From assembly GCA_934647945.1 (NCBI GenBank), contig CAKUFK010000004.1:1-64000 (forward strand): 64,000 bases of DNA. The letters are read 5' to 3'. The notes beneath the pieces are model-generated. The model was not told the origin of the DNA and ran no database searches. It saw nothing but the letters and a program-made list of their open reading frames with translations. Shown piece after piece: positions 7,927 to 15,722 of the stretch; the stretch's first letter is position 1; each line of letters begins with the position of its first letter. This DNA comes from an uncultured Eubacteriales bacterium. Lineage in GTDB: Bacteria; Bacillota; Clostridia; Oscillospirales; Acutalibacteraceae. The translations under genes and the position numbers were made by a program.

Positions 7927-9036
7927 TTACGCCTCCGCCGCCCCGAGAGCCGCGGCGGCGAAGAGGGTGGCGGTCGAGCGGGTGATATCCTCCGCCTGCT
8001 GCCAATCCATCGCCGCGATGTTGAACTGCTCCATCTTGTCGTGCAGGGCCTTGGCCTCGGCCGATATGGCAACCGCCTCTCCGAGCAGCTCCCGGGCGGC
8101 CCGCCTGTTGAAGGAGAGGAGCTGGCGCTTGAGCCGGAGCTTCTCCGCGTCGGTGAAGCGGGCGGCGTGAATCCGGCGGTAGACGGGGAAGTCCGCCTTA
8201 TGCCAGGGATTCGACGTGGTAAATCCCAGTCCCAGCGACGGGACAAGGAGGTGCTCGATTTTGTCATAGGGGGCGAGCGGGCAGGCACAGGTGATGATAT
8301 CGAGACCCGCGGCGAGGGCGCGCTGGCGCAGCTCGGTAAAGAAGAGGCGGGAAGCGGCACCGTAATCATCCTCCACCGCATAAATACGGGGACACAAAGC
8401 CTGCAGGGTCTCGTGGAAGGTGATCAGCCCGTCGGGGGTGACGGCGCTGAGAAAACGCCGTTTTTCCCGTCCGGGCGTCTCGGACAGGGGACCGAATTCC
8501 CGGGCCGCGATGCGGGCCGCACAGCGGACGGCTTTGGCGTCGTCGGTACATTCCGCGGCGATGCGGGTGCTGTCCCCAATCAGAGAGGCCGCCGCGCCCA
8601 GAAATTTGCGGCAGCGGGCGTGCATGGCTTTGTTGGCGTCGGTGGCAGCGATGACGGCCGGAGCCTGGCGGTGGAGGAGAGCGGTGTCCATACAGCTTGC
8701 CAGAGGGATGATCTGTTCCACCGCTCCCCAATAGGACGGTTCGATGACATGAGGGGCGGTACCGTCCAGGATGCACATCTTCATGGCGGGGAAAAGCACC
8801 CCGTCGAGCGAGTTCGGGTCGGAAGAGCAGCAGATGACCTCCGCCTCCTGCCCCAGGTCAGTCAGCTTATCCAGCACGGCCCGCATCAGGGACGATTTTC
8901 CCGTGCCCGGCCCGCTTTTGATGATGTAGGCCTGCCATCCGTCCTTGGCGTCGTACAGGTCGTCTATGTATCCCACAAAGCCCCCCGGCGTATTGGCCCC
9001 CAGAAAGAAACGGACCGGCGCGTGAATTCCCGACAT
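7927..9036 (-). CDS. P-loop ATPase of unknown function (PRK06851-like)
   Basis: 369 residues. One clear Walker A motif, SGPGTGKSS (41-49), preceded by a stretch similar to family members in spore-forming Firmicutes annotated only as ATP-binding proteins. No membrane segment or signal peptide. The remainder has no motif that I recognise. GGAGGG directly abuts an upstream ATG (9042), while the ATG at 9036 has proper 6-nt spacing, so the latter is chosen. Divergent from the GH27 gene, with a 254-nt gap. Function unknown; ATP or GTP binding is well supported. Confidence 0.75.
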   Translation of the reverse strand: MSGIHAPVRFFLGANTPGGFVGYIDDLYDAKDGWQAYIIKSGPGTGKSSLMRAVLDKLTDLGQEAEVICCSSDPNSLDGVLFPAMKMCILDGTAPHVIEPSYWGAVEQIIPLASCMDTALLHRQAPAVIAATDANKAMHARCRKFLGAAASLIGDSTRIAAECTDDAKAVRCAARIAAREFGPLSETPGREKRRFLSAVTPDGLITFHETLQALCPRIYAVEDDYGAASRLFFTELRQRALAAGLDIITCACPLAPYDKIEHLLVPSLGLGFTTSNPWHKADFPVYRRIHAARFTDAEKLRLKRQLLSFNRRAARELLGEAVAISAEAKALHDKMEQFNIAAMDWQQAEDITRSTATLFAAAALGAAEA

Positions 9037-9209
9037 GGTCATCCCTCCAGCGTATTGTTCGGCAGGAGGCCGCGGTATCGGCTGCGGCTCCTGGCCCCTA
9101 CTGACATGGTATTCCGAAAGGGAAAATGGGTGACAGCTTTACTGGAAATACACAGCAGTTCGTCTGGATAAACCGCATCTTTTGACAACGAAAAAGCATA
9201 AACGGCCCA

Positions 9210-9238
9210 TTGAAAGGGGCGGACGGGTATGCTAGAAT
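9210..9238 (+). promoter_or_regulatory. Promoter for the alpha-galactosidase gene
   Basis: TTGAAA (9210-9215), 17-bp spacer, TAGAAT (9233-9238), about 50 nt before the start codon. A small hairpin (GGCGG TT CACCGCC, 9245-9258) lies at the beginning of the predicted transcript. Confidence 0.6.
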
Positions 9239-9290
9239 GGACACGGCGGTTCACCGCCGACCATTCAGACGAAAAATGGAGGGAAAATAC

Positions 9291-10433
9291 ATGGAGATGC
9301 GAGGACCTCTGAAGGGCTGGAATTCCTGGAACACCTTCGGCGCCAACATTAACGACGCCCTCATCCGGGAATCGGCCGAGGCCGTGGCAAAAAGCGGACT
9401 GAAAGACGCGGGTTACGATTATATCGTCATCGACGACTGCTGGTCGCTCAAGGACCGGGACGCGGACGGCCGACTGGTCGCCGATCCGGCTCTCTTCCCC
9501 CACGGCATGAAGGACCTGGCCGACTACATACACAGCCTCGGATTCAAGTTCGGGATGTATTCCTGCGTGGGGACCAAAACCTGCGCGGGCTATCCGGGCA
9601 GTTTCGGCCATGAGTTCCAGGACGCGCAGACGTTTGCCGACTGGGGCGTGGATTTCCTGAAATACGATTATTGCTACAAACCGGATTCCATTGACGGGCG
9701 GCTGCTCTACAACCGGATGAGCATGGCGCTCAAAGCCACCGGCCGGGACATCGTTTTCAGCGCCTGCAGCTGGGGCGCGGACGATACCGCCAAATGGATC
9801 CGTTCCACCGGCGCGGATATGTGGCGCTCTACGGGGGATATCGTGGATTCCTGGGCCTCGGTCAAATCGCTGTTCGGGCAGCAGCGGGACATCCTGCCCT
9901 ACGGCGGCCCCGGCTGCTATAACGACATGGACATGCTGATCGTCGGCATGAACGGCAAGGGCAATGTAGGCATAAACGGCTGCACGCTGGAGGAATACCG
10001 CACCCATTTCACCCTGTGGGCCTTCCTGAGCTCCCCTTTGATGCTGGGCTGCGACGTCCGTACGATGGAGGATCCCATCCGCGACATGCTCACCAACCGC
10101 GAGGTCCTCGCCATCCATGCGGATGCGAAGTGCCAGCCTTTTCCGGCCACCAAGTGTATGTGGGGGGACGACACCCTCGCCTGGGCCAAACAGCTTTCGG
10201 ACGGCGGCTACGCTCTCTTGTACGCGAATATGACCGACAACGCCCAGCTCATCAACACCAACTGGTGGGATCTGGGTCTTCCGCCCGCCTCCGGGTTTGC
10301 CTTTGCCGTGCGGGATGTCTGGGCCGGGGAGGATCTCGGCGTATTCGAGGCGGACTGCCCGCTCTCGGTCAAGCCGCATGAATGCCGCTTGCTCCGCCTC
10401 TCGATCGTCCCGAATAAGGGTGCCAAGGCGTGA
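9291..10433 (+). CDS. GH27 alpha-galactosidase / alpha-N-acetylgalactosaminidase-type glycosidase
   Basis: 380 residues, a full GH27 (beta/alpha)8 barrel plus C-terminal beta domain. It shows GWNSWNTF (9-16), VIDDCWS (46-52), the nucleophile Asp126 in FLKYDYC and the acid/base Asp183 in RSTGD, and NDMDML further on. No signal peptide, so it is probably cytoplasmic and acts on imported oligosaccharides such as melibiose or raffinose; GH27 also includes other retaining activities. ATG 9291 follows GGAGGG at a spacing of 7; the frame runs open upstream to 9210 without a ribosome site. No sugar transporter or regulator is adjacent. Confidence 0.92.
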   Translation: MEMRGPLKGWNSWNTFGANINDALIRESAEAVAKSGLKDAGYDYIVIDDCWSLKDRDADGRLVADPALFPHGMKDLADYIHSLGFKFGMYSCVGTKTCAGYPGSFGHEFQDAQTFADWGVDFLKYDYCYKPDSIDGRLLYNRMSMALKATGRDIVFSACSWGADDTAKWIRSTGADMWRSTGDIVDSWASVKSLFGQQRDILPYGGPGCYNDMDMLIVGMNGKGNVGINGCTLEEYRTHFTLWAFLSSPLMLGCDVRTMEDPIRDMLTNREVLAIHADAKCQPFPATKCMWGDDTLAWAKQLSDGGYALLYANMTDNAQLINTNWWDLGLPPASGFAFAVRDVWAGEDLGVFEADCPLSVKPHECRLLRLSIVPNKGAKA

Positions 10434-10645
10434 ACGAGCCGCTTTGCGCCCGGTGCGGCCGTCCTCTCGGCGTCTACGACATCGGCGCGTATAAAAAGCT
10501 GGTCAACCGCGGCGCTGACGCGGGGTTCCTCTGTATTCCGTGCCTTGCCGGCCACTTTTCCTGCAGTGAAACCCGTATCCGGGAGAAGATCCGGGAATTC
10601 CAGCAGATGGGGTGCACCCTCTTCCCGCCTCTCGACGAGGCTTGA
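10430..10645 (+). CDS. Small zinc-ribbon-like protein, unknown function
   Basis: 71 residues. Two CxxC pairs (Cys6/Cys9 and Cys35/Cys38), plus Cys45 and Cys62, suggest one bound zinc. Starts at GTG 10430, overlapping the GH27 stop (GTGA), so it is translationally coupled to the glycosidase. The C-terminal third is a basic helix, which could mean nucleic-acid or protein binding. No family recognised. Confidence 0.65.
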   Translation: MNEPLCARCGRPLGVYDIGAYKKLVNRGADAGFLCIPCLAGHFSCSETRIREKIREFQQMGCTLFPPLDEA

Positions 10646-10676
10646 CACCGCGCGTCTTTTCATTATAATGAAAAGA
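10642..10676 (+). promoter_or_regulatory. folE promoter with a palindromic -10 region
   Basis: TTGACA (10642-10647), 16-bp spacer, TATAAT (10664-10669). The -10 box sits at the centre of a perfect 22-bp palindrome (10655-10676). Such a palindrome over the -10 box is a good candidate repressor operator; no binding protein is identified. The -35 begins at the stop codon of the zinc-ribbon gene. Confidence 0.75.
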
Positions 10677-10717
10677 CAGGCATGACCGGCCTTTGCCTGG
10701 AAAGAGAGGCGCCGAAA

Positions 10718-11278
10718 ATGGACAAAAAACGGATCGAGGCGGCCGTGCGGGAACTGCTCGCGGCTATCGGGGAGGATCCCGACCGGGAAGGCCTCCGGGA
10801 GACACCCCGCCGTGTGGCCGATATGTACGGTGAGGTTTTTTCGGGGCTGGAGGAGGATCCCCGCCGGCATCTGAAAATTTTCAACGAGAATCAGCACGAC
10901 GAAATGGTGACGGTGCGGGATATCCCGCTCTATTCCATGTGCGAGCACCATCTCCTCCCCTTTACGGGTGTGGCGCATATTGCTTACATTCCCCGGGACG
11001 GGCGGGTCATCGGGCTGTCCAAGCTGGCCAGGATCGTCAACAGCTTTGCCCGGCGCCCGCAGCTCCAGGAGCGGCTGACCGCCCAGCTCGCGGATTTCCT
11101 CGAGCAAGAGCTCAATCCCCAGGGGGTGGCCGTCATCATCGAGGCGGAGCACCTCTGCATGACCATGCGGGGGGTGCGCGCGGCCGGATCCCGGACCCAG
11201 ACCTCCGCTCTGCGGGGGCGGATGAAGGCCGATGCCCGCACCCGTACCGAAACCCTGTCCCTTCTGACGGGACGCTGA
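10718..11278 (+). CDS. folE: GTP cyclohydrolase I
   Basis: Opens GTP to dihydroneopterin triphosphate, the entry to folate synthesis. 186 residues. Zinc ligands Cys75 and His78 (MCEHHLLPF, 74-82) and Cys147 (HLCMTMRG, 145-152); GLSKLARIV (99-107); SFARRPQLQERLT (109-121). ATG 10718 follows AGAGAGG with good spacing; 12 upstream in-frame codons lie inside the leader and are unlikely to be translated. It has its own promoter. The other fol genes are at the left edge of the window on the opposite strand. Confidence 0.96.
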   Translation: MDKKRIEAAVRELLAAIGEDPDREGLRETPRRVADMYGEVFSGLEEDPRRHLKIFNENQHDEMVTVRDIPLYSMCEHHLLPFTGVAHIAYIPRDGRVIGLSKLARIVNSFARRPQLQERLTAQLADFLEQELNPQGVAVIIEAEHLCMTMRGVRAAGSRTQTSALRGRMKADARTRTETLSLLTGR

Positions 11279-11675
11279 CTTACTCCCCCAAAAGCTTTGG
11301 CTCGTCCGGAGCGATACAGTGTCATACAAGAACCCGGGTTGCTTCATCGCAACCCGGGTTTGCCGGTCTGCGGAAAGGCGGCATGGAGAGCCCGGGTTCC
11401 CAATGACGGAAACCCGGGCTCTCCGTGTGCGTCCTTATTCTCCGTCCGCGTCGTCTGTCCCCCCAAAAAAGTCCCCGGTTCCTTCAGACGGCTTCCAACG
11501 GAACCGACGGCCGCAGCCCTTTTATAAATCCAATGCCGCCGTTTCCTGCGGTAAAGGTTTTGAACCGCCATGCTGCCGCTTTACGTCCAGGCAGCTTCGT
11601 CTGCGCTATGGTCATAAACCCATATATGGCCGCGGCCTTTCATCTTTTGGTATATGCGGCTTGGGGGCCGAACGG
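11279..11675. other. Intergenic stretch with two large inverted repeats
   Basis: Between folE and a convergent methyltransferase. It contains a 12-bp perfect stem (11331-11342 with 11349-11360) and a second stem of about 16 bp (11385-11400 with 11408-11424, one bulge). Both are built on the same CCCGGG core. They probably end the convergent transcripts, though no good T-run follows. No gene seen. Confidence 0.5.
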
Positions 11676-12329
11676 CTATCGGACCGCCTTGAGCAGCACC
11701 GTGTTTCCCCACTGCCGGACAAGCTCGACACGGGAGAACCCTCCCGCTCGCAGAGTCTGGATTTCATGCTCCCTTGTCAGCGGCGTATCATAATGAAAAA
11801 ATCCGTCGTCCGGCAGCCCCTGTTCCCGTTTCAGCCGGGAAAACTCGGAAAAACACAATCGTTCCTCGTCCTCGCTGCCGGCCATATAGTCGGTCAATAT
11901 AAAATATCCGCCGGGCTTCAGGGAATCCCGCAATTTCCGATACAGTGGGATTTTCTGCTCCTGTGTGAAATGATGCAGAGACTCCACCGAAACCGCCGCG
12001 TCGAACTGTCCGGAGCCGAAGGGCAAGTCAAAATAGGAGCCCTGGATGAGGGTCAGCCGCTTTTTCGGGAATTTGGCGCGCAGCTTTTCCAGCATGCCCG
12101 GCGCCAGATCGATACCGGTCACGGCAGCGTCGGGGTTCCGTTCGAAATAGGCGTCGAGCTCCAGGCCGGTGCCGCATCCCAGGTCGAGCACCTCGCAGCC
12201 GGCCGCCATGGGCAGCAGCGAGGCGGTGAAGGGATAGAAAATTCCCGCGGATTCGATACAGGTCAGTTGATGCTCCTCATATCCATCCAGGCGGGAATCG
12301 AAAAACGCATCCATACGTTCCAGTATCAC
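11676..12329 (-). CDS. Class I SAM-dependent methyltransferase
   Basis: 217 residues. SAM-binding motif I is VLDLGCGTG (47-55), followed by acidic VTGIDLAPGML and the later PGGYFILTDY. This is the Methyltransf_11/25 fold seen in ubiE- and small-molecule-type methyltransferases. The substrate cannot be told. It lies 21 nt after the ATPase at 12351 in the same direction and probably shares its transcript. Confidence 0.85.
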   Translation of the reverse strand: MILERMDAFFDSRLDGYEEHQLTCIESAGIFYPFTASLLPMAAGCEVLDLGCGTGLELDAYFERNPDAAVTGIDLAPGMLEKLRAKFPKKRLTLIQGSYFDLPFGSGQFDAAVSVESLHHFTQEQKIPLYRKLRDSLKPGGYFILTDYMAGSEDEERLCFSEFSRLKREQGLPDDGFFHYDTPLTREHEIQTLRAGGFSRVELVRQWGNTVLLKAVR

Positions 12330-12350
12330 AGGCCCTTGCTCCTTCCGGCA

Positions 12351-13121
12351 TCAGGATGTTTCGTCATTCCCCCGGGGGCCGTCCAGCAGCTCCGCGGTCA
12401 TCCGGCGGTAGTCGTTCAAAAAGCGGCGGGTCAGTTGAAAGGGGGCGGATTCCTCATAGGATATGGCCCTTATCCCCGTTTCATCCAGTTGGTAGATCCG
12501 GCTGTGTGGGTAGGCGAGCAGGATGGGGGAATGGGTCGCGATAATGAACTGGCAGCCCTCTTCCGCAAGCTGATGCAGACGGGAGAGCATCGCCATCTGC
12601 CGCAGCGGGGACAGAGCTGCCTCCGGTTCGTCGAACAGATACAGGCCGTCCCGCCCCAGGCGGTTCTGGAGCAGGGCAAAAAAGCTTTCGCCGTGGGAAC
12701 ATTCGTGGAGGCTGCCGCCATAAATATCCAATATATGCGAGGCAAAGGGATAGCCTTCGTCGAGATCCTCCAAATAAGACGCGACATTATAAAAGCTCTC
12801 CGCCCGGAGAAAATACCCGTCCCGCGGGGAAAGAGGGCCGTTTTCGGCCCGCAGATACCGCCACAGCCCGGAATGGGTGGCCCGGGTCTCGAGCTGAAAA
12901 TTCCGTCCCCCGCCCTCGGCACAGAAACCGCACACGACCGCGACCGCTTCCATCAGGGTGGATTTGCCGCTGCCGTTTTCCCCCACAAGGAAGGTGACCT
13001 TTTCGTGGAACTCGAGGGTGTCCAGGCTGCCCAGGGCTGGAATAGAGAAGGGGTACCGGGAAAAATCCGGTACCTCCTCCCGCTCGAGCCGTATGGATCG
13101 GAGGAAAGGCCGTATCCGCAT
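12351..13121 (-). CDS. AAA/ABC-type ATPase (RecF/SMC-like, putative)
   Basis: 256 residues. Walker A GENGSGKST (47-55), signature-like SHGESFFALL (142-151), Walker B LYLFDEPE (160-167) and H-loop His197 in IATHSPIL. No coiled-coil insertion and no transmembrane part, so it is a soluble ATPase of the AAA_21/AAA_23 kind rather than a transporter subunit. Such proteins occur as stand-alone DNA-repair-like or toxin-system ATPases, but no partner nuclease is next to it. It starts 12 nt downstream of the AI-2E permease stop, in the same direction. Confidence 0.8.
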   Translation of the reverse strand: MRIRPFLRSIRLEREEVPDFSRYPFSIPALGSLDTLEFHEKVTFLVGENGSGKSTLMEAVAVVCGFCAEGGGRNFQLETRATHSGLWRYLRAENGPLSPRDGYFLRAESFYNVASYLEDLDEGYPFASHILDIYGGSLHECSHGESFFALLQNRLGRDGLYLFDEPEAALSPLRQMAMLSRLHQLAEEGCQFIIATHSPILLAYPHSRIYQLDETGIRAISYEESAPFQLTRRFLNDYRRMTAELLDGPRGNDETS

Positions 13122-13133
13122 GACGTGCTCCCC

Positions 13134-14315
13134 CTATTCGCCGTTCTCCTCTGGCGGGATTCCGTTTCCGGATGCGGTCCCCGCGCTGATCCTCTGTTCC
13201 TCTTGGCGTTTCCGATACTCGATGAAATCCTTGACGAGCATCTGCACCATGGCCATGAACGGCACGCCGAGGAAAATCCCCCAGAAGCCAAAGAAGCCGC
13301 CGCCGATGGTGATGGCCAGCAACACATAGATCGCCTTGATTCCCACCGAATTGCTGACAATCCGGGGTTGGATGATGTTGCCGTCGATCTGCTGCATGGC
13401 AAGAATGTAGATCGCGACGAAAACCGCTCCGTAGATGTTGCCGGAGAGCAGCGCCACCAGCACGCAGATCACCCCGCCGATGATCGCCCCGAAATAGGGG
13501 ATCATGTTCATGATGCCGAGCATCATGCCGAGCACAGGCGCGTTGGGCAGCCTGGCGATGAGCAGGCCGATGGTGGCAAGCACCCCGACAATACAGGCGT
13601 CGATGGCCTGGCTGTAGAAATAGCTGTAAAAGATTTTGGTGATCTTATGGGCGTAGATGCTGCAGAAGGTCATGCCCCGGGGTTTGATGACCAGCCCCGC
13701 CACAGCCTTGACCGCCCGGATCAGGGATTCCCGCCCGAGCAGCATATACACCGAGATGATGAGCGCCATGAAGATATCCAGCAAGGAGGTGGTGAAATTG
13801 AGGATCCCCTGGAAATAGGAGAAAATCCGGTCGGCCGTCAGCTGGCTGCTGATCCAGGTGTAGATGTCCTTGATCCGCTCCTCCAGGTGCAGATCTTCCA
13901 GCAGGCCGCCCTCCTTGGTATATTCGGCCAGGAATGCCATGACGTTGTTATAATATCCCGGCACCGCCGAGACGAAGTCCATGATCGCGTGGTAAAGGGC
14001 GGGGAGCGCCAGATACCCGATTAAGGTGAGCAGCCCGAAGAGTAGCAGATAGACGATCACCACCGACACCGGCCGGGCCAGCTTATGCATGATCGGCTTC
14101 CCGGAACGGCGGAACAGCCCTTCGATCTTATTGCACGGGCCATAGAGCAGAAACGCCATGCCGAAGCCGATGACAAACGGGCTGAGGATCCCCATCAGCT
14201 TGGAAAAGAACCCCCCGATTTCGACGATGTTGTCGAAGGTCTTGTATACCGCGATGACCGCCACCGCGAGCAGAAACAGGGAGAGCCACTGGGCGATGCC
14301 TTTAAAGCGTTTCAT
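13134..14315 (-). CDS. AI-2E family (TqsA/YtvI-like) permease
   Basis: 393 residues with about eight hydrophobic segments. The family pattern of a conserved C-terminal membrane block is present: LPNAPVLGMMLGIMNMIPY followed by FGAIIGG, then IDGNIIQPRIVSNSVG and FWGIFLGVPFMAM. Family members export small molecules or act in Na+/H+ exchange; the substrate here is unknown. The C-terminus is hydrophilic and rich in Glu, Gln and Gly. Likely first gene of a three-gene run with the ATPase and methyltransferase. Confidence 0.88.
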   Translation of the reverse strand: MKRFKGIAQWLSLFLLAVAVIAVYKTFDNIVEIGGFFSKLMGILSPFVIGFGMAFLLYGPCNKIEGLFRRSGKPIMHKLARPVSVVIVYLLLFGLLTLIGYLALPALYHAIMDFVSAVPGYYNNVMAFLAEYTKEGGLLEDLHLEERIKDIYTWISSQLTADRIFSYFQGILNFTTSLLDIFMALIISVYMLLGRESLIRAVKAVAGLVIKPRGMTFCSIYAHKITKIFYSYFYSQAIDACIVGVLATIGLLIARLPNAPVLGMMLGIMNMIPYFGAIIGGVICVLVALLSGNIYGAVFVAIYILAMQQIDGNIIQPRIVSNSVGIKAIYVLLAITIGGGFFGFWGIFLGVPFMAMVQMLVKDFIEYRKRQEEQRISAGTASGNGIPPEENGE

Positions 14316-14430
14316 ACGCCGCCTCTTTTCCTAGCAGATTGGGTGTGCCCCGTTACACCGACAGTATACCAATTTCACCCTGTAAATACAAGGGAAGAAT
14401 TTATGAAGATAGCGCCAGCGGGGACGGATA

Positions 14431-14468
14431 AGACCGGCGGGGGAAAGGGCGATTTCCCCCGCCGGTCT
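14431..14468 (-). terminator. Terminator of the hrcA-grpE-dnaK-dnaJ operon
   Basis: Perfect 16-bp stem (14431-14446 with 14453-14468) just after dnaJ. Confidence 0.8.
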
Positions 14469-14486
14469 TTCTCTGTCCTGGCGTTT

Positions 14487-15626
14487 TCAGTTGAACGCGT
14501 CCCGCAGCTTATCGAAAAAGCTGCGGCGTTTTTGATAGTTTTTGTCCCCGAGCGACTCTTCAAACGCGTGCAGGAGCTTTTTCTGCTCAGAGGTCAGGTT
14601 TTTGGGTACCTCGACCGTCACCCGGACCACCTCGTCGCCGCGTCCCCGTCCGTTGATGTAAGGGAACCCCTTCCCTTTCAGGCGGAAAGTCTCGCCGGGC
14701 TGGGTACCCTCCCGGACGGTGTAAGGCACATTCCCGTCGAGCGTGGGCACCTGCACCTCCGCGCCCAGCGCCATCTGGGCGAATGTCAGGGGCAGCTCAC
14801 AGTGGACGTCGTATCCCTCCCGTTCGAACACGGGATGGGGCCGGACCGCGACCTGGATTTCCAGGTCGCCCGCGGGCCCGCCGTTTGTCCCCGCGTTGCC
14901 TTTGCCCCGGATGGTGATCACCTGGCCGTCCGCGATACCGGCCGGGATATTGATCCCTACTGAAGAGGGGCGGCGCACCTGCCCGGTGCCGGAACAGGTG
15001 GAGCAGGGCTTATCGATAATTTTTCCCTTTCCGCGGCAGCGGGAACAGACCGACTGGGTTTGGATAACCCCGAAGGGGGTGCGCTGCTGGCGGCGCTCCT
15101 GTCCGGTGCCGTTACAGGCCGGGCAAGGCTTCGGCGCGCTGCCCTTGGCGGCGCCGGAGCCGCGGCAATCGGAGCAGGTGTCCACCAAACGGACATCCAC
15201 CTGCTTTTTACAGCCTCTGGCCGCTTCCTCAAAGGAAATGACCACCGAAGCCGACACGTCGCTGCCCCGCCTGGGGGCGTTGGGATTCGAACGGCGGGCA
15301 CCGCCCCCTCCGAAGAAGGAGGAGAAGATATCGCCGAGGTCGATATCCATACCGTCGAAGCCGTATCCCTGATATCCGCCCGCACCGAAATTCGGATCCA
15401 CGCCGGCGTGGCCATACTGGTCGTACCGCGCCTTTTTCTGGGAATCGGAGAGCACTTCATATGCCTCATTGACCTCTTTGAAGCGCGCCTCCGCCTCTTT
15501 ATCCCCCGGGTTCAGGTCGGGATGGTATTTTTTCGCCATCTGCCGGTACGCCTTTTTTATCTCGTCCTCTGAGGCACCCTTGGCGACGCCGAGCACCTCG
15601 TAATAATCGCGTTTATTATCCGCCAT
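14487..15626 (-). CDS. dnaJ: Chaperone DnaJ (Hsp40)
   Basis: Co-chaperone that delivers substrates to DnaK and stimulates its ATPase. 379 residues: J domain with HPD at 35-37, Gly/Phe-rich linker, four CxxCxGxG zinc-finger repeats (CSDCRGSG, CPACNGTG, CSRCRGKG, CSTCSGTG), and the C-terminal substrate-binding domain. Start MADNKRDYY at 15626 is the family start; five codons upstream are open but lack a ribosome site. Last gene of the heat-shock operon. Confidence 0.98.
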   Translation of the reverse strand: MADNKRDYYEVLGVAKGASEDEIKKAYRQMAKKYHPDLNPGDKEAEARFKEVNEAYEVLSDSQKKARYDQYGHAGVDPNFGAGGYQGYGFDGMDIDLGDIFSSFFGGGGARRSNPNAPRRGSDVSASVVISFEEAARGCKKQVDVRLVDTCSDCRGSGAAKGSAPKPCPACNGTGQERRQQRTPFGVIQTQSVCSRCRGKGKIIDKPCSTCSGTGQVRRPSSVGINIPAGIADGQVITIRGKGNAGTNGGPAGDLEIQVAVRPHPVFEREGYDVHCELPLTFAQMALGAEVQVPTLDGNVPYTVREGTQPGETFRLKGKGFPYINGRGRGDEVVRVTVEVPKNLTSEQKKLLHAFEESLGDKNYQKRRSFFDKLRDAFN

Positions 15627-15651
15627 GTGTGACCACTCCATCCAGACACAG

Positions 15652-15687
15652 GCAAAGAGTCAGCCGGATCCCCGGCTGGCTCTTTGC
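15652..15687 (-). promoter_or_regulatory. Stable hairpin between dnaK and dnaJ
   Basis: A 16-bp stem with one G-T pair (15652-15667 with 15672-15687) and a 4-nt loop, no U-tract. Probably an mRNA processing or stability element, or partial terminator, that sets dnaJ below dnaK expression. Confidence 0.55.
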
Positions 15688-15722
15688 ACAAGTGCAATCC
15701 GAAATTTTCATCTCCGGCCGGC

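Noticed and set aside
11319..14024. A 901-codon plus-strand open frame
   Set aside because: It spans the antisense of a methyltransferase, an ATPase and most of a permease, all with clear motifs.
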